64,000 bases of DNA from Laetiporus sulphureus 93-53 (taxonomy: Eukaryota > Basidiomycota > Agaricomycetes > Polyporales > Laetiporaceae), in the NCBI RefSeq assembly GCF_001632365.1, contig NW_024468555.1, forward strand, positions 1-64,000. The letters are read 5' to 3'. Under the pieces are notes generated by a model. It made no database searches. It had not been told where the DNA came from and saw only the letters and a list, made by a program, of their open reading frames with translations. Below, in pieces: positions 1-11,299 of the stretch. Position 1 is the stretch's first letter. Each line of letters begins with the position of its first letter. The translations under genes were made by a program, and so were the position numbers.

Positions 1-263
1 CGCGGAGGGAGGACATCTCCCCGACGGCCGTGTCGGACGAGGCTGGCTACGTCTACGTTGAGGACCCGGTGCCCGTCAACAAGGAGAAGTCACTACCCGC
101 TACGCCTGCCATGAAGGCTGGTTACGCCTCTCCAAGCGAGAATATGCCCGGATATTTCGATGGTACACTTATCGAGACGGTTGTGTCGCCTGGCAACGGC
201 CTCGGAAGGAAGACCAGTTTGCTGAGGAAGGTGAAGGGTGTAGTGAAGGGAGCCAAGCAATGA
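1..263 (+). CDS. 3' end of an unrecognised protein-coding gene (5' partial)
   Basis: An open frame runs from the left edge (codons start at base 3) to the TGA at 261-263 and gives about 86 C-terminal residues. The segment is rich in Pro, Ser, Gly and Val and ends in a short basic tail (KTSLLRKVKGVVKGAKQ) that could be an amphipathic, membrane- or nucleic-acid-binding helix. No domain is recognised and the start lies outside the window, so no function is proposed. Coding status rests on the uninterrupted frame and its composition, which differ from the AT-richer sequence that follows. Confidence 0.6.
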   Translation, partial: RREDISPTAVSDEAGYVYVEDPVPVNKEKSLPATPAMKAGYASPSENMPGYFDGTLIETVVSPGNGLGRKTSLLRKVKGVVKGAKQ

Positions 264-3200
264 GTCTCCAGAACACCGAATACCAAACTGAAGTCTGGCT
301 GGGATGCCGCAATCTACAATAGATGATGCGTCCCAGTTGCAGCGCGTCGTATGCCCCATTCTCTTTTTTTTCCTCCTACGAAGTGCTCGAAGCTGTGTCA
401 AATTTGACGTTTCGCAACGTAGACTACGTCTTTGATGGACTTTTCACGCGTTCTTTGGCCTTTCCTTTGGCGATTCCCATGTTGTTCATTACGTCTTCTT
501 GCGCGGTGGTCTTGTCCGTTACGATAGACCGACATTCGCTCACCCGATAACTATGCTCCGTTCGAATCCGATTGCCATAGTGTACAGTTTGTACTTTGAT
601 CAAGTCTCGTCTGTATGTTCGTATAGCCGTACAGTAGCGTTCATCGCCGATAAACTTATAAATGCCCGGTACCCGTATATTTATATATATTGGTTCGAAA
701 GCGAGATACCCGAGGTGCACAGGTGAGGCTGCGCGGTTGTAACCCGACCTTGACTCTTAGGCGAGATTGTTCATCCTCGATCTTTAACGCCTACAATTGA
801 ATTCGATTCAGAATTATATTGTGTCGACGTATGATCATCGTCGTTCTCAGATGTCCGTTTGATCAACTTTCAAAGTGCACGATTGGAGGTGGCCACAAGT
901 TGGTCCTCTCGCTGGCATCGACCTAATACTAGACCACACTGGCCTGCCCGCTCTATCGGCCAGGCGGCCTACAGCGCGTTGTCCTTGCCAAGACTCGGCT
1001 CAGAGTGACCGTTTGTACGTTGCTCTTCTCGTGCTTCTGCCAGCCTCTCAACGTGCAAGCGGCGGCTAAGTAGAATCAACACCGCTGGACACCAGCTCCG
1101 ATAAATCGTGAGCGGCCTTTCATCGAACTGCAACGGGATTGAACTTGTATTTGCGTTGATCTATGGTCATTGCTCTGCTGCTTCAATGTGTATGCACACG
1201 ACTTTTACCGGGAATATTCGAGTCTGCTAGACTGCCACGCGGACCGTCATCCATAAAACGCACAAGGGCGATAGAAGAGAGCACATTCTTCTGTCCGAGT
1301 CTGCGAATACAACGCCTTAACATGCATTGGTGAAACATCATGGCATATGCCCAACGTCACTCTGCAATGTATAGACACGATTCAACGTGCAGCATTTTTT
1401 TTTACCCACGTTCAACAATAACTGTATGGGAACTGCAGTGAGTGAGTTCTTGTTGAGTCATTTCGTGAATTGAAGGCCATTTTCTCGACTTAAGAAAGGC
1501 TGAAGAAACTTGGGTTTAGCCCTCGGCGACCTCTTCACTCCATACTGTGAACGCCAACGAAGGTGCAATCGCTAAAAGGCATCCTTTATCCCGTACGAGT
1601 GCTTCAAGCTTCCGCGGTGTAAGCACATTACTATTCCTGACGCAAGGTGTGACGGAACATTTAATTTTTGCAAGGCGAATCTTGATATTTGATAAGTTTT
1701 CCGTGGTTTTCACGCCGTATGAAGACATAAGTTGGACAGAACAGGCCGCCCGCTCAGCTATGTGCCCACTCTCCAGGAGCGGTCCTTCATTTGCTTTCAT
1801 CCAGGGCTAATGGCGTAAACGACATGTTTGGACGACCGAACAACTTGCCACCAAGCTCGGAACGCCTAATTCTCGGAGGCGGCTCGGAGTCAGAGCGCAA
1901 CGGATGGCGATGGACTGGAATGCGTCTGCGTTGGCGGGACAATTGTTGACGTGACAACCAGAGGCTCCGAGCAACGGTCCACCTGCGTCTGGATGGGCAC
2001 GTTCTCCGCAGACGAAAAGGCGGGCGTTCATATGCAGAGCAAATTTGTTCCTATGCACTGATCTGTGGATCAACGCGGTCGTTTTTTCTTGCAGAGATTG
2101 TGCAGGTTTTGTGTGAACTACTCCCATATTGTAGGCGGATTGCTCGGACCCGCGGATAGAAGGAACGAATAATGGAAGACATCATCGATGATCATGCAAA
2201 TTATGCGCTTACGTCTTGGGATCCAGACACTACTACTAGGTTCGGCATAGATAACCTTGCGCGCAGGCGAAAAGGGCTACCCCTTGGACGAGCCACCGAT
2301 CTCTAGAGGCATGCCGCTTCTGATCGAAAGAGCTACGAAATCAACGGCTTATTTGGAAACAACACAAGACCTCGCGCGATGGTGACTACGGTACGTGCAG
2401 AAGCTGCAACAATCTACTACACACAGATGCTGTCTCCTAAAGCATGTGTACCTTGCACAGCAGCCGACCGTTCTGCACCTCGAAACCTGCGCAGGAATTA
2501 AACAACCTCACCGCAACTCACTGCATGTTCTGCAATGCCTGGTAGCTATGGCTGCTGCAGTGTTGTTATTTTTGCCCGCTGCACTTGCCTTCCCATGTAG
2601 TTCCAGAACAGATGAGTAACAAGGAGGACCGCATGATTTCGTGGAGGATCTCTTCTGTTCGAGCGCTCAGAAAACCGTAGGTTGGCCTTCTAGGAAAGCG
2701 CATTTGTTTTTGTCTTCAACTCGCCGGGCATGATATGCATATTCCACATCCTCGTTGCGCTGCCCATCTCTCTCCTTGCACTCGCTATCCCGGCCTCGGG
2801 CGCCGTGATGGCGGCCCAACAGTCGACTTGTACGGCCGGTCTGGTTTCCTCACCCTTTCATCCCTGACCGCCACACTGTCGGAAATTCATTGTCGCCGAT
2901 GGCAGTGTGTACAAAGACAATTTGACTATTCTGCACCTTGTCATTGAGCAGTTACGTGTCTGTCAGACTCTGACCATGAACGTGTGCGCGCAGGAATGGA
3001 TTTCTTGTGCAGATAACTTCGATCAGTGGGACTCACCTCCAGTCCCCACATAATCCTATCCTGACGATGATGGCAACCCTTCGAACCGACACAAAGATCA
3101 GGTAAACTCGGCATTTTCAAATTTATTTGACTGATCATGCTAACGCATGTCGCTACATAGTGACATTAAATTCACTGGCGATGCGACGACCATCGAACTT

Positions 3201-3580
3201 GTTGACTTTGTTGTTGATCACGGCGACTGTTCGGAACAAGAGTCACATTGACGACTGAAGGTGCTACCAACGTGCGTGTACAGAACTTGAGACTGGTGCG
3301 AGCTCCCCGTCACTGATGGCAAGTCTGGCACTGTCTACGCTGATGACGCCACGGTGAATACTGATTCGCATGAATTTATTTTCATTTACGACTGACGTGG
3401 TCATGCTCGTATACATTGCCTGCCAACATGTGACAAATACTTTTTACAGCAACCCGCACGAGAACTCGATCAGTGGATAGGTATACGAGGACAAAGGTTA
3501 TAGAACGCGTGAAGTAGTCTGCGCATCTTCGGTCCTACTACTGTAAAACTATAATCGAGAGCCATATACGTAACAAAATC
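264..3580. other. 3.3 kb gene-poor interval
   Basis: This is the longest stretch without a supportable gene. It has many stops in all frames, AT-rich patches (for example around 680-700 and 1394) and only short ORFs with no family resemblance. It includes the 3' flank of the gene at 1-263, the 3' flank of HIS7 and, at 2730-3400, fragments that look like a decayed secreted-protein gene. No transposase, reverse transcriptase or terminal repeats were recognised. Confidence 0.6.
2730..3400 (+). pseudogene. Possible relic of a small secreted-protein gene
   Basis: An ATG at 2730 opens a 45-codon ORF (stop 2865-2867) whose N-terminus looks like a signal peptide: a hydrophobic run LVALPISLLALAIPASG, then Cys-containing sequence. 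Downstream, separate frames contain plausible coding pieces, such as one reading FIVADGSVYKDN near 2886 and one reading FTGDATTIELVDF near 3170, but stops and frame changes separate them and no set of introns joins them convincingly. It may be a degraded gene, or a real gene whose intron structure was missed. The family is not recognised. Confidence 0.25.
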
Positions 3581-5345
3581 TCACCTCCTGACATTGATGT
3601 TAGCTGCAGCAAGAGCATCTTTGATCTCCAAAATTCCAACTTCCTTCCGGTGGAAGATACCCGCAGCCAGTGCGGCTTCAACGCCCGTCTTCTGAAACAC
3701 TTCAACGAAATGTTCTTTGCTGCCCGCTCCGCTGCTTGCAACAACAGGTATCCGTACGTTCTTCTTGACGAGATTCACTAGGTCAATGTCGAAGCCGAGG
3801 CCGGTTCCATCGCGGTCGATGCTGTTGAGAATAATCTCTCCGGCGCCAAGCTTCTCCACACCCTTCGCAAGTTGCACTGCTGAAAGTGGTCTATCTTCCC
3901 GTCCACCCTTCACTGTACACTGATACCACCACGCTTTCCCCCGATCTTTCTCAGGCCCATCAGGCTTTCCGTAGACCAGCTCATCCTTGTACAGGCCATC
4001 GTAGGTGGGCTCAACGTACACCCTACGCGGGTCGATCGAGACGACGACGGCCTGTCGCCCGTATGCATGCGCGATCGTCTCCATTGCGCTTGTCCCATCG
4101 CCCTCCCCCAAGCCTCCGTCCGCGGCGCGTGCTCGCATCCGTTCCACCGCGTATACGGCCTCAGTCGCAATGCTCACCTTGTCTGCGCCCGCGCGGAAGT
4201 ACGCGCCAGCAACCTCTAGCGCAGAACGCAGAGTCCCGTCTGGATCCACGGTGTCTTTGATTCCTCCTCCGATCGTGAGCGGGACGAAGACTTCTTCTGC
4301 CGCGGCACGCACGACAGCAAGCATGGGCTGATCTTGCAGTGGCGAGTGACGGAAGGATGTGATGTTCATGAGGCATAGCTCATCGGCGCCCGCGGCATAA
4401 TACGTGGCAGCAAGAGCGACTGGCTTGCCGAGATTACGCACAGCGCCTGCAGTTCGTGTTTGAAGCGGGCTGAGTGCGGGCTCCTTAGGCGCAGAGGGTG
4501 CCTTCTCTCGTACGTCATATTGATCACCCTTGGTTACAACAAGGTCGCCGTCATCATTGGACCGCACGTCCATGCATGCCACGATACGTTTAGTTAGACC
4601 GTCCCTGGGCCTCGGAAAGCGAGGGGATGGAGGGCTTGGACGTGTCACTCGGCGCGAGGCTTCAGGTTCGCTCAACCAGGTAGCAAGGATCTTCAGACCT
4701 GCCTCGCCCGACTTCTCCGGATGGAACTGCGTTCCAAATACGTTGTCTTTGCGGACAGAAGCGACGAAAATTTCTTCTCCATACTGCGTGGTGCTATGAA
4801 CCCATTGCGCAACCTCTGGGTGGTTCCAGTCGTACTTGGCTCGGTATGAGTGCACGAAGTAATAATGGGACAGTTCCTCCAGCCCTTCATGAGCCTTGCC
4901 TTGTGGGTCGAGCAGCTCGATTGAATTCCAGCCCATATGAGGCACCGACTTGCTCGCGCTGTCGAACTCTTCGATGACGGATGGGATAACGCCCAATCCA
5001 GGCGAAGAGGGCGACTCCGTTGATGACTGAAACAGCACTTGCATGCCTATGCATATCCCAAAGTACGGCTTTCCAGCCGCGACGTATTCGCGGAGGGGCT
5101 CGAGGAGACCTCTCGAAACGAGACCATCAATTGCACTACCGAATGCGCCCACTCCCGGAAAGATGAGGCTCTGAAAGGCGTGTCGGCTGATCTTCATCAA
5201 ATGGGCGAGACATGTGAAGGCTCACGGTCGCCTTATGGAAGTCCGAGGGTGACAAAATCCACTGAAATTCGTAGCCGAGCTTTTTGAGGGTGTTCGCGAG
5301 GCTTTGCACGTTCCCCGCGCCGTAATCAAGGAGGTAAAGACCCAT
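3581..5345 (-). CDS. HIS7: Bifunctional imidazole glycerol phosphate synthase (HisH-HisF fusion)
   Basis: Fifth step of histidine synthesis: an N-terminal class I glutamine amidotransferase releases ammonia, which the C-terminal (beta/alpha)8 HisF domain uses to convert PRFAR to imidazole glycerol phosphate and AICAR. Two exons, 5226-5345 and 3581-5170, with a 55 nt intron at 5171-5225, give 569 residues (yeast His7: 552). The start is the ATG at 5345, giving MGLYLLDYGAGNVQSL. The glutaminase nucleophile Cys is near residue 80 in GICIGMQ, and the His and Glu of the triad are in FHPEKSG. HisF shows the active-site strand CMDVR and the NSIDRDGTG loop. A spacer between the domains is Pro/Arg/Ser-rich. 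The gene is transcribed divergently from SER3 over 275 bp that contain a Gcn4-type core. Confidence 0.97.
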
Positions 5346-5390
5346 TGGGGCTTGGGAGGATGGACACGAAGGAGCACAGAGGACTATATC

Positions 5391-5396
5391 GAGTCA
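5391..5396 (-). promoter_or_regulatory. Gcn4/Cpc1-type core TGACTC in the shared HIS7/SER3 promoter
   Basis: The 275 bp between the two divergent amino-acid genes (5346-5620) contain GAGTCA, which reads ATGACTC on the HIS7 strand, 46 bp upstream of the HIS7 start. TGACTC is the core of the general amino-acid control element bound by Gcn4/Cpc1 bZIP factors. The symmetrical final A of the full site is not present. The link to cross-pathway control is an inference from the motif and the two biosynthetic genes. Confidence 0.4.
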
Positions 5397-5620
5397 TGGT
5401 GCGGCGTCGAGAGGCAAATTCTCGAGCGAGATTCATCAAATCTAATCTAATCGAGGGAAGCAATCTAATCTAGAAAAAACGGTGACCAAAGGTGTGGGCG
5501 TCTCTAGACTTCGCCATAATGACTACCGACTTCGTAAATTTGTTGCCAACCCAGGGTGGTCCACAGCGCCCTCTCAGACGCTGACCATCATCTTCCTCAA
5601 AAGCACGATTGTTTGCCGCC

Positions 5621-7073
5621 ATGAGTGCCTCAATTTCCATTCCGGTTGCTAAATCCGCCCTCGCCGTCTCCGTCTCGCCCTCCACACCCACCACCAGCAT
5701 CCACGAAAGAATGGCTCGCAGAGATTCTGTAGCTGCCTCCGCGGCGGTGCGCGTGCCGAAGACCTTACACCCTGTTGATAATGAGGATCTTCGCTTGCTC
5801 TTGCTCGAGAACATCAGCCAAGAGGCTGTGAAGACGTTCCGCGCGCAGGGTTTCCATGTCGATCACTCGACAAAATCTATGTCTGAGGACGAGCTTGTAG
5901 AGAAGATTGGTTCATACCATGCCATCGGTATCCGGAGCAAGACTAAGATTACTGAGAGGGTCATCAAATCTGCTTCGAAGGTATGCATCATCTCTTCCTC
6001 GTCCAGGGCTATTGGCTCAAAATTCTGTTCTTCAGCTTCTCGTCATTGGTTGTTTCTGCATTGGCACTAATCAGGTCGACTTGGCCACAGCTGCCAGGGC
6101 TGGCATTCCCGTTTTCAATTCGCCCTTCTCCAACTCTCGTTCAGTGGCTGAACTCGTCATTTCCGAGATCATCGCTCTCTCTCGGCAATACTTCCAACGT
6201 GCGTTCGAGATGCGGGAGGGTCTGTGGAACAAGCAGTCAAAGGGCTGCTGGGAAGTGCGCGGCAAGACCCTCGGCATCGTTGGTTATGGTCACATCGGCT
6301 CACAATTGTCTGTGCTCGCCGAGGCGTTCGGTTTGCACGTCCTCTTCTACGATGTCATCAACATCATGCCACTCGGGTCCGCTCGTCAAGTCGAGTCGCT
6401 CGATGTCCTCCTTCATGAATCCGACTTTGTCACGCTCCACGTCCCCGAACTCCCCGAGACGATGAACATGATCTCAGCTGAGCAGCTTGCTCAAATGAAG
6501 AAGGGCGCATATTTGATCAACAACGCACGCGGCAAAGTCGTCGACATTCCGGCCCTCGTAGACGCCCTGAAGTCGGGTCACCTCGCCGGTGCTGCCATTG
6601 ATGTCTATCCGGCCGAGCCTGGTGCGAACGGTGCTCCATTCGATGATCAGCTCAACTCCTGGGCGAGCGCGCTTCGTTCGATTCCCAACGTCATCCTCAC
6701 ACCACACATTGGTGGTTCCACGGAGGAGGCGCAGCGCATGATCGGAGAGGAGGTGTCCTCATCACTGACTCATTACCTCAACTATGGGTCCACCGTGGGC
6801 GCTGTCAACTTTCCAGAGGTTGACCTGCGTGCGATCACTGCGGAGCAGCAGGGTATCCGTTTGTGCCATGTGCACAACAACATTCCGGGTGTCCTTCGGC
6901 AGGTCAATGAGATTCTGTCGCCGTACAACGTGGAGAAGCAGTTCTCGGATTCGAAAGGCGATGTGGCATACTTGATGGCAGACATCGCGGATGTCAGCCC
7001 AAGCGATGTCTACAAGCTGCAGGAGCTGATCAACAAGACGAGCGCCAACATCCTCACTCGGCTTCTCGCATAA
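5621..7073 (+). CDS. SER3: D-3-phosphoglycerate dehydrogenase
   Basis: Catalyses the first committed step of serine synthesis, NAD-dependent oxidation of 3-phosphoglycerate to 3-phosphohydroxypyruvate, in the cytosol. Exons 5621-5980 and 6036-7073, with a 55 nt intron at 5981-6035, give 465 residues (yeast Ser3: 469). The start ATG at 5621 has a strong context (gccgccATGa). Substrate-binding segments flank a Rossmann fold with GIVGYGHIGS at about 200-209. The dehydrogenase signature is seen in INNARGKVVD, and the catalytic His in TPHIGGSTEEA. The C-terminal ~80 residues form an ACT domain (RLCHVHNNIPGVL), the usual serine-feedback site. An N-terminal extension of about 45 residues is Ser/Ala-rich. 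The neighbour HIS7 is divergent. Confidence 0.97.
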
Positions 7074-7410
7074 GCTTCTCCTTCATGTTCTCAAAACACC
7101 GTCTTAAACGGTTCATGCTAGCTACGCACGTTGTGCTGTTGTCCCTAAGATGCTCATATTTTTCTCTCATATCCACTCAACTGGAGATCTATCGGTACTT
7201 ATTGCCGCTTCAACATCACGCACCTTGTATAGTACCGAGCATGTATAATATCCATACCAGACCTAGCTTAAAGCCGTAGTGCCATTCGTCATCACCGAGC
7301 GTACACGTCTTCAGCAGTTCTGCACTGTGGCGCGCCCTTACGGAAAAGCCATGTTACGACGACGTCGTGCCACGAGGCAGCAGTCCATCGTGGAAGATAT
7401 TCTCGACCCT
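7074..7410. other. Convergent 3' intergenic region (SER3/RAD51)
   Basis: 337 bp between the stop codons of two converging genes. The sequence is AT-richer, has no sustained open frame and presumably holds both 3' UTRs and poly(A) sites. Confidence 0.6.
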
Positions 7411-8684
7411 TCACGCATCCTCCTCTGGGTCACCAATACCACCCCCGAGGATAGCGAACATCGTGTCGGACTCGGGCAGACTAGGCGAATCATAGATTTT
7501 GGCCTGACGATTTGGACCGCGGCCCTTCTTGAGCTGTATCCTGAGTGAAGAATGGCTTGATCAGGTCAAATCTGCTGACAACTTCGCACAGCACACCGAC
7601 CTTGTTGTAGACGCGTGAGCCAAAATATTACCACCTATGGGCTTCTTCTCGTTCGAGACGTAAGGACCAGCTGCTGCATCTGGGCTCGACATCACTTGGT
7701 TCGTCATCACAACAGCTATACCATACTGCAACATTGCTGTCAGTAATGGAGCTGCACAAGAAGCATAACAACATGAACCTCATCAGCCAAGCGTTGCAGT
7801 GTGTGCAGGAATCTGCCCAGATGGGATTGCCTTGCGGAGAGTTCGCCTCTGCCGTTATAATCCACACGATAAAGCGCCGTGCAGGAGTCCACTATAAGCA
7901 GGCAGAACCTGTGTGCGTTGGTAAATATTGAGTCCGATCGAAGACCACGCGCATATATGCATGACTCCACACCTCGATTCAGACATTAGCGCGCCCGCGG
8001 ACGTCAGAAGCTGAAGTTGATGGTCTGCATTGTACGCCCTCGCGTATGCGATGTTGTCGAGTACTTCTTCTCCGTTCAACCCCATCCTCTCGGCGACTGC
8101 AAGCACCCGCACTGGACGGAAGGTTCCTTCGGTGTCGATGTACAAGCATTTACCCTCACCGCCACCCATGTTAACGGGCAACTGGCACATAACGGCAAGC
8201 GTATGGCAAATTTGCGACTTCCCCGTCCGGAACTCGCCAAAGAACTCCGTGATGGAACCTGTCTCGATGCCACCACCAAGGAGGGAGTCCAAGTTCTTCG
8301 ACCCGGTGCTGATTTGAACAAGCTCGGATCTCCTAGCGTGTACCTCCGTCGCGCTCTGAAATCCGAGGGGTACTAATTTCATCGCTGAAAGCGAGATCGA
8401 CCAGCATCAGCGAGCTCGAAGGAGAGGAAGAACGCGTCACAGTTACCTTCTTGTAAAATTCTGTCCGCCTTCTGATCTGAAATGCCCTTAATCTGCATGA
8501 GTGTTTTCTTCGGCGTATACACGACCGCTTCCACGGTGTGGAGGCCGCCATCCGCCAGCTTCTTGATGTCCTGCGCGTTGATTCCATAATCCTGGAGTTT
8601 CTGGATGAGCATAGGACCGGAGGGCATTATCTCCTCCTCTTCATTCTGAGAGGCTTGTTGAGAGGCTTGCGAGATAGATGTCAT
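7411..8684 (-). CDS. RAD51: Rad51 recombinase
   Basis: Nuclear RecA-family ATPase that forms filaments on single-stranded DNA and performs strand exchange in homologous recombination. Five exons: 8447-8684, 7973-8384, 7779-7908, 7601-7725 and 7411-7540; introns are 62, 64, 53 and 60 nt. The product is 344 residues (human: 339). The chosen start is the ATG at 8684; the upstream TTG at 8702 is not used. An N-terminal acidic tail and HhH region (residues 25-79) precede the core. Walker A is GEFRTGKS at 129-136 and Walker B is CLLIVDS. The L2 region reads [13 protein letters not shown], and the C-terminus is the typical [16 protein letters not shown] MluI-box motif lies 119 bp upstream. Confidence 0.97.
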
Positions 8685-8802
8685 GTTCTGTGGATGCGTC
8701 AAACGGAGAAGAACGGTGGTCTTGAACGTCGCGGTGGGATTTCAACGTCAACGTTCGACGATCAATACGCGCCGTAAACGTGTGTTTATTACGGTCACGT
8801 GG

Positions 8803-8808
8803 ACGCGT
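8803..8808. promoter_or_regulatory. MluI cell-cycle box (ACGCGT) upstream of RAD51
   Basis: The palindrome ACGCGT lies 119 bp upstream of the RAD51 start. In yeasts this MCB element recruits MBF to S-phase genes, including RAD51. One six-base match can arise by chance, so the assignment rests on position next to a known MBF-type target. Confidence 0.35.
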
Positions 8809-8965
8809 GTCTGAAAGTGTGACTGCGAAGCGCCGGAGAATGAGTGAAGGGCGTGTACCATACTAATCGTTCGACGTTAGCTACAGTGAGATGGCGATCT
8901 GATCACTTTCCAATATTCTCATATATGAGGTGAATGCATTGCCGTACTAAACACGGGGACCGTTC

Positions 8966-9940
8966 TCACAAAGAATACGCTCGAGGGTCGACGGCTGGTC
9001 TCCCCAGAGTCCGCTCAAACCAATCGACAGCTGCAAAATCGAGGACAATCCGTGGCCATTTCACCAGATCATACACCTTGAGGTCCTTAGCAGTGGAGGT
9101 CTGCACGTATTTCAGGTTGCTGCTCGCCTTCTGCAGTCCCTGGGGTACGTGCTCGAGACCTGAGACGAAGAGCGTCTTCCGCCATCCGAGCTCTTGAAGC
9201 CTGTTGTCCAACTGTTTCGTCTTCCCTCCAGTCCAGTTCAGGTTCTCTACCACCCCAAGAGCATTTTCCTTCACCCTCGCGCTCAACGCAACGCGCATAC
9301 CCATCTGTATCACCTTCCTGTTGAGCTTCGTGCTGAAATCCCGGGGCTTAGGACCATGGGCTACGCCTCCTCCACGTAACATTGGGCTCTGTCCGTCGCC
9401 CAGGCGTGCTCTACCGGTACCCTTCTGTGGCCGGATCTTCCTCCCAGACCCTCGCACGTCACCCCGCGTCTTCGTTGACGCGGTGCCCTGGCGAATGGAA
9501 TCGAGGTAATGGGTAACGCAGAGGTGAAGAATGTCTCGTCGAATGGGGTGTGAGAAGACGTGAGGGTCGAGTTCGACTACGTTTTCGGCTGAGAAAGCGT
9601 CGCCCAGCGGCGGCAAGAGCGAAGATATGCTTAAGTAGACAGGCGGCGTGAACGGAGAGACTGATGGTCCTGCACGTGAGAGTGGTTCGTAGAATGCCAT
9701 AATAAAGAGGTGCGCACGCTTGTGAGATGGTACAGGCTCATGTAGTGAAACATCGAGTGAAACATTGAGGGCAGCATGATTTACACTCGACGAGGCTATC
9801 AAGGCTTCCGGGCCTGAGATCGTAGATAATCCGCGGCTAGCCGGCCTGGACACCTGCAATCATATCATCTGTGAGTTCATGGATGGTTTCTTGTCTTTCC
9901 GACCCACCTGTGCAATTACACGCCTGCATGCGGAAAACAT
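8966..9940 (-). CDS. MRPL4: Mitochondrial large-subunit ribosomal protein uL4m
   Basis: Component of the mitochondrial ribosome that lines the peptide exit tunnel. Exon 1 (9908-9940) encodes MFSACRRVIAQ, and a 54 nt intron (9854-9907) leads to exon 2 (8966-9853); the product is 306 residues. The true start was recognised because the long frame opens exactly at a splice acceptor (attgcag). The Arg-rich, acid-free N-terminus (CRRVIAQVSRPASRG) is a mitochondrial presequence. The L4 signature is clear: a basic tunnel loop GSGRKIRPQKGTGRARLGD followed by GGGVAHGPKPRDF at about 150-190. The bacterial-type extended loop separates it from cytosolic L4. The divergent neighbour is RPS16. Confidence 0.93.
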
Positions 9941-10282
9941 GGCGAGTGGAGATAGCAATTGAGCTGGGCGTCAATTCTACGCGACAGCTCCGTGGGAAAC
10001 TCTTTCCGACTGGTGGCGCGACGATCTAAGTCGACCGACACACACCGTTCGGCGAAGTACAGAAGACATACGGCAGGGTGAGTATCCATTCTGGCCTGTC
10101 TAGATGTCTCCTGGAGACCGCTTGTCTGTTATCAGCCATTTAGCACCAGAAAATGCGGCCAGAAATGGATGGATTCTGCGCGTACGGCTCAGATGACGCT
10201 CGCTGCTCTTTCACTCTCGCGACTGATCAGGGAATCTGTTGCTGAAATAATTTGCTTGCTCAGACGATCTCGTTCATTCAAT
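9941..10282. other. Divergent promoter region MRPL4/RPS16
   Basis: 342 bp between the starts of a mitochondrial and a cytosolic ribosomal protein gene on opposite strands. No sustained frame is present. Pyrimidine-rich runs precede the RPS16 start, as is common for ribosomal protein genes; no specific element is claimed. Confidence 0.5.
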
Positions 10283-10827
10283 ATGGCATCATCAGTGAAG
10301 GCAGTTCAGACGTTTGGCAAGAAAAAGGTTCGTCCCATCGCCGTACCTATCTTGTTCTATGACCTTTAAATTGGTTCCCTAGACCGCCACTGCGGTTGCG
10401 CACGCTAAGGAGGGACGTGGTCTGATCCACCTTCACGGCTCTCCTATCTCCCTTATCGAGCCCGAGATTCTCCGCATGAAGGTGTACGAACCCATCCTGG
10501 TGGCAGGCGAGGAGGCGTTCGCAAACATCGACATCCGTCTGCGTGTCAGGGGTGGAGGACACATTTCGCAAGTTTACGCTATCCGTCAGGCGATCGCGAA
10601 GGCGCTTGTTGCGTACTACGCGAAATATGTCGACGCGTACAGTGCGATGGAGCTGAAGAAAAAGCTCGTCGCCTACGACAGGACTCTTTTGATCGCGGAC
10701 CCGCGCAGGATGGAACCGAAGAAGTTCGGTGGTGGCGGTGCGCGCGCACGCAGGCAGAAATCGTGCGCACCTATTCCTGTTGTGTCGTTTCATACAGCTG
10801 AACTGTGTGTTTCTCAGCTACCGGTGA
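10283..10827 (+). CDS. RPS16: 40S ribosomal protein S16 (uS9)
   Basis: Small-subunit protein whose C-terminal tail reaches the decoding P site. Three exons, 10283-10327, 10383-10762 and 10818-10827, with two 55 nt introns, give 144 residues, matching the eukaryotic family length. The short first exon encodes [15 protein letters not shown]. Conserved blocks include [38 protein letters not shown] sequence and [12 protein letters not shown]. The last exon of only ten bases completes the invariant C-terminal SYR; reading through the donor would lose it. The neighbour MRPL4 is divergent. Confidence 0.97.
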
Positions 10828-11299
10828 ACCGCGTATCAATCCTCGGTTTGCTTTGTGTTGTCATGTCCCTCCATCCTCTCTCTCCTTCGCGCCACAGTGT
10901 ATGCAGTATCTATGGCAGCTTCCAATGCAGCGCTCATCATGTCGGATACCATTGTGTTGTGTTGCATAAGTTGTCGAGGGTCCAATAGGCGTTCTTCAAC
11001 TAGCCAGACCTGATCGTTATTTGTTCCCAAGAAGGCTCAAATTTTGACGGCCACTGTGATCTTGCAGTGTATGGCGCGAGCGTTAATCTGTTCCTTCCTC
11101 AGTAATTGGGTCAACGGTATACTTGCCAATGCGCTAATCTGAACAACTCGCGGCACAAGGCTCACGGGCGCTTAATGATGTAGGAGTAATAAACGCGCCA
11201 CGTTGCGAGCTTTGGCCGCTTCTCTTGGCTCCGTTCATGTGACACCTCGCCTGTTTCACATTGATCTTTCTCAAGAATTCAGCGCTCAGCACCACCACT
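10828..11299. other. Intergenic region RPS16 to RAP1
   Basis: 472 bp holding the RPS16 3' flank and the RAP1 promoter. No sustained frame and no RNA gene were recognised. Confidence 0.5.

Noticed and set aside
555..575. tRNA-like B-box (gttcgaatcc)
   Set aside because: The flanking bases do not form a T-arm stem and no A-box or acceptor stem lies at the right distance.
5192..5225. A 34 nt intron in HIS7 (ending gatgaag)
   Set aside because: It keeps frame but is far shorter than other introns and adds residues not in the family; the 55 nt version ending ctttcag gives the conserved SLIFPGVG join.
8685..8702. Upstream extension of RAD51 to 8702
   Set aside because: That codon is TTG; the ATG at 8684 gives the normal N-terminus and length.
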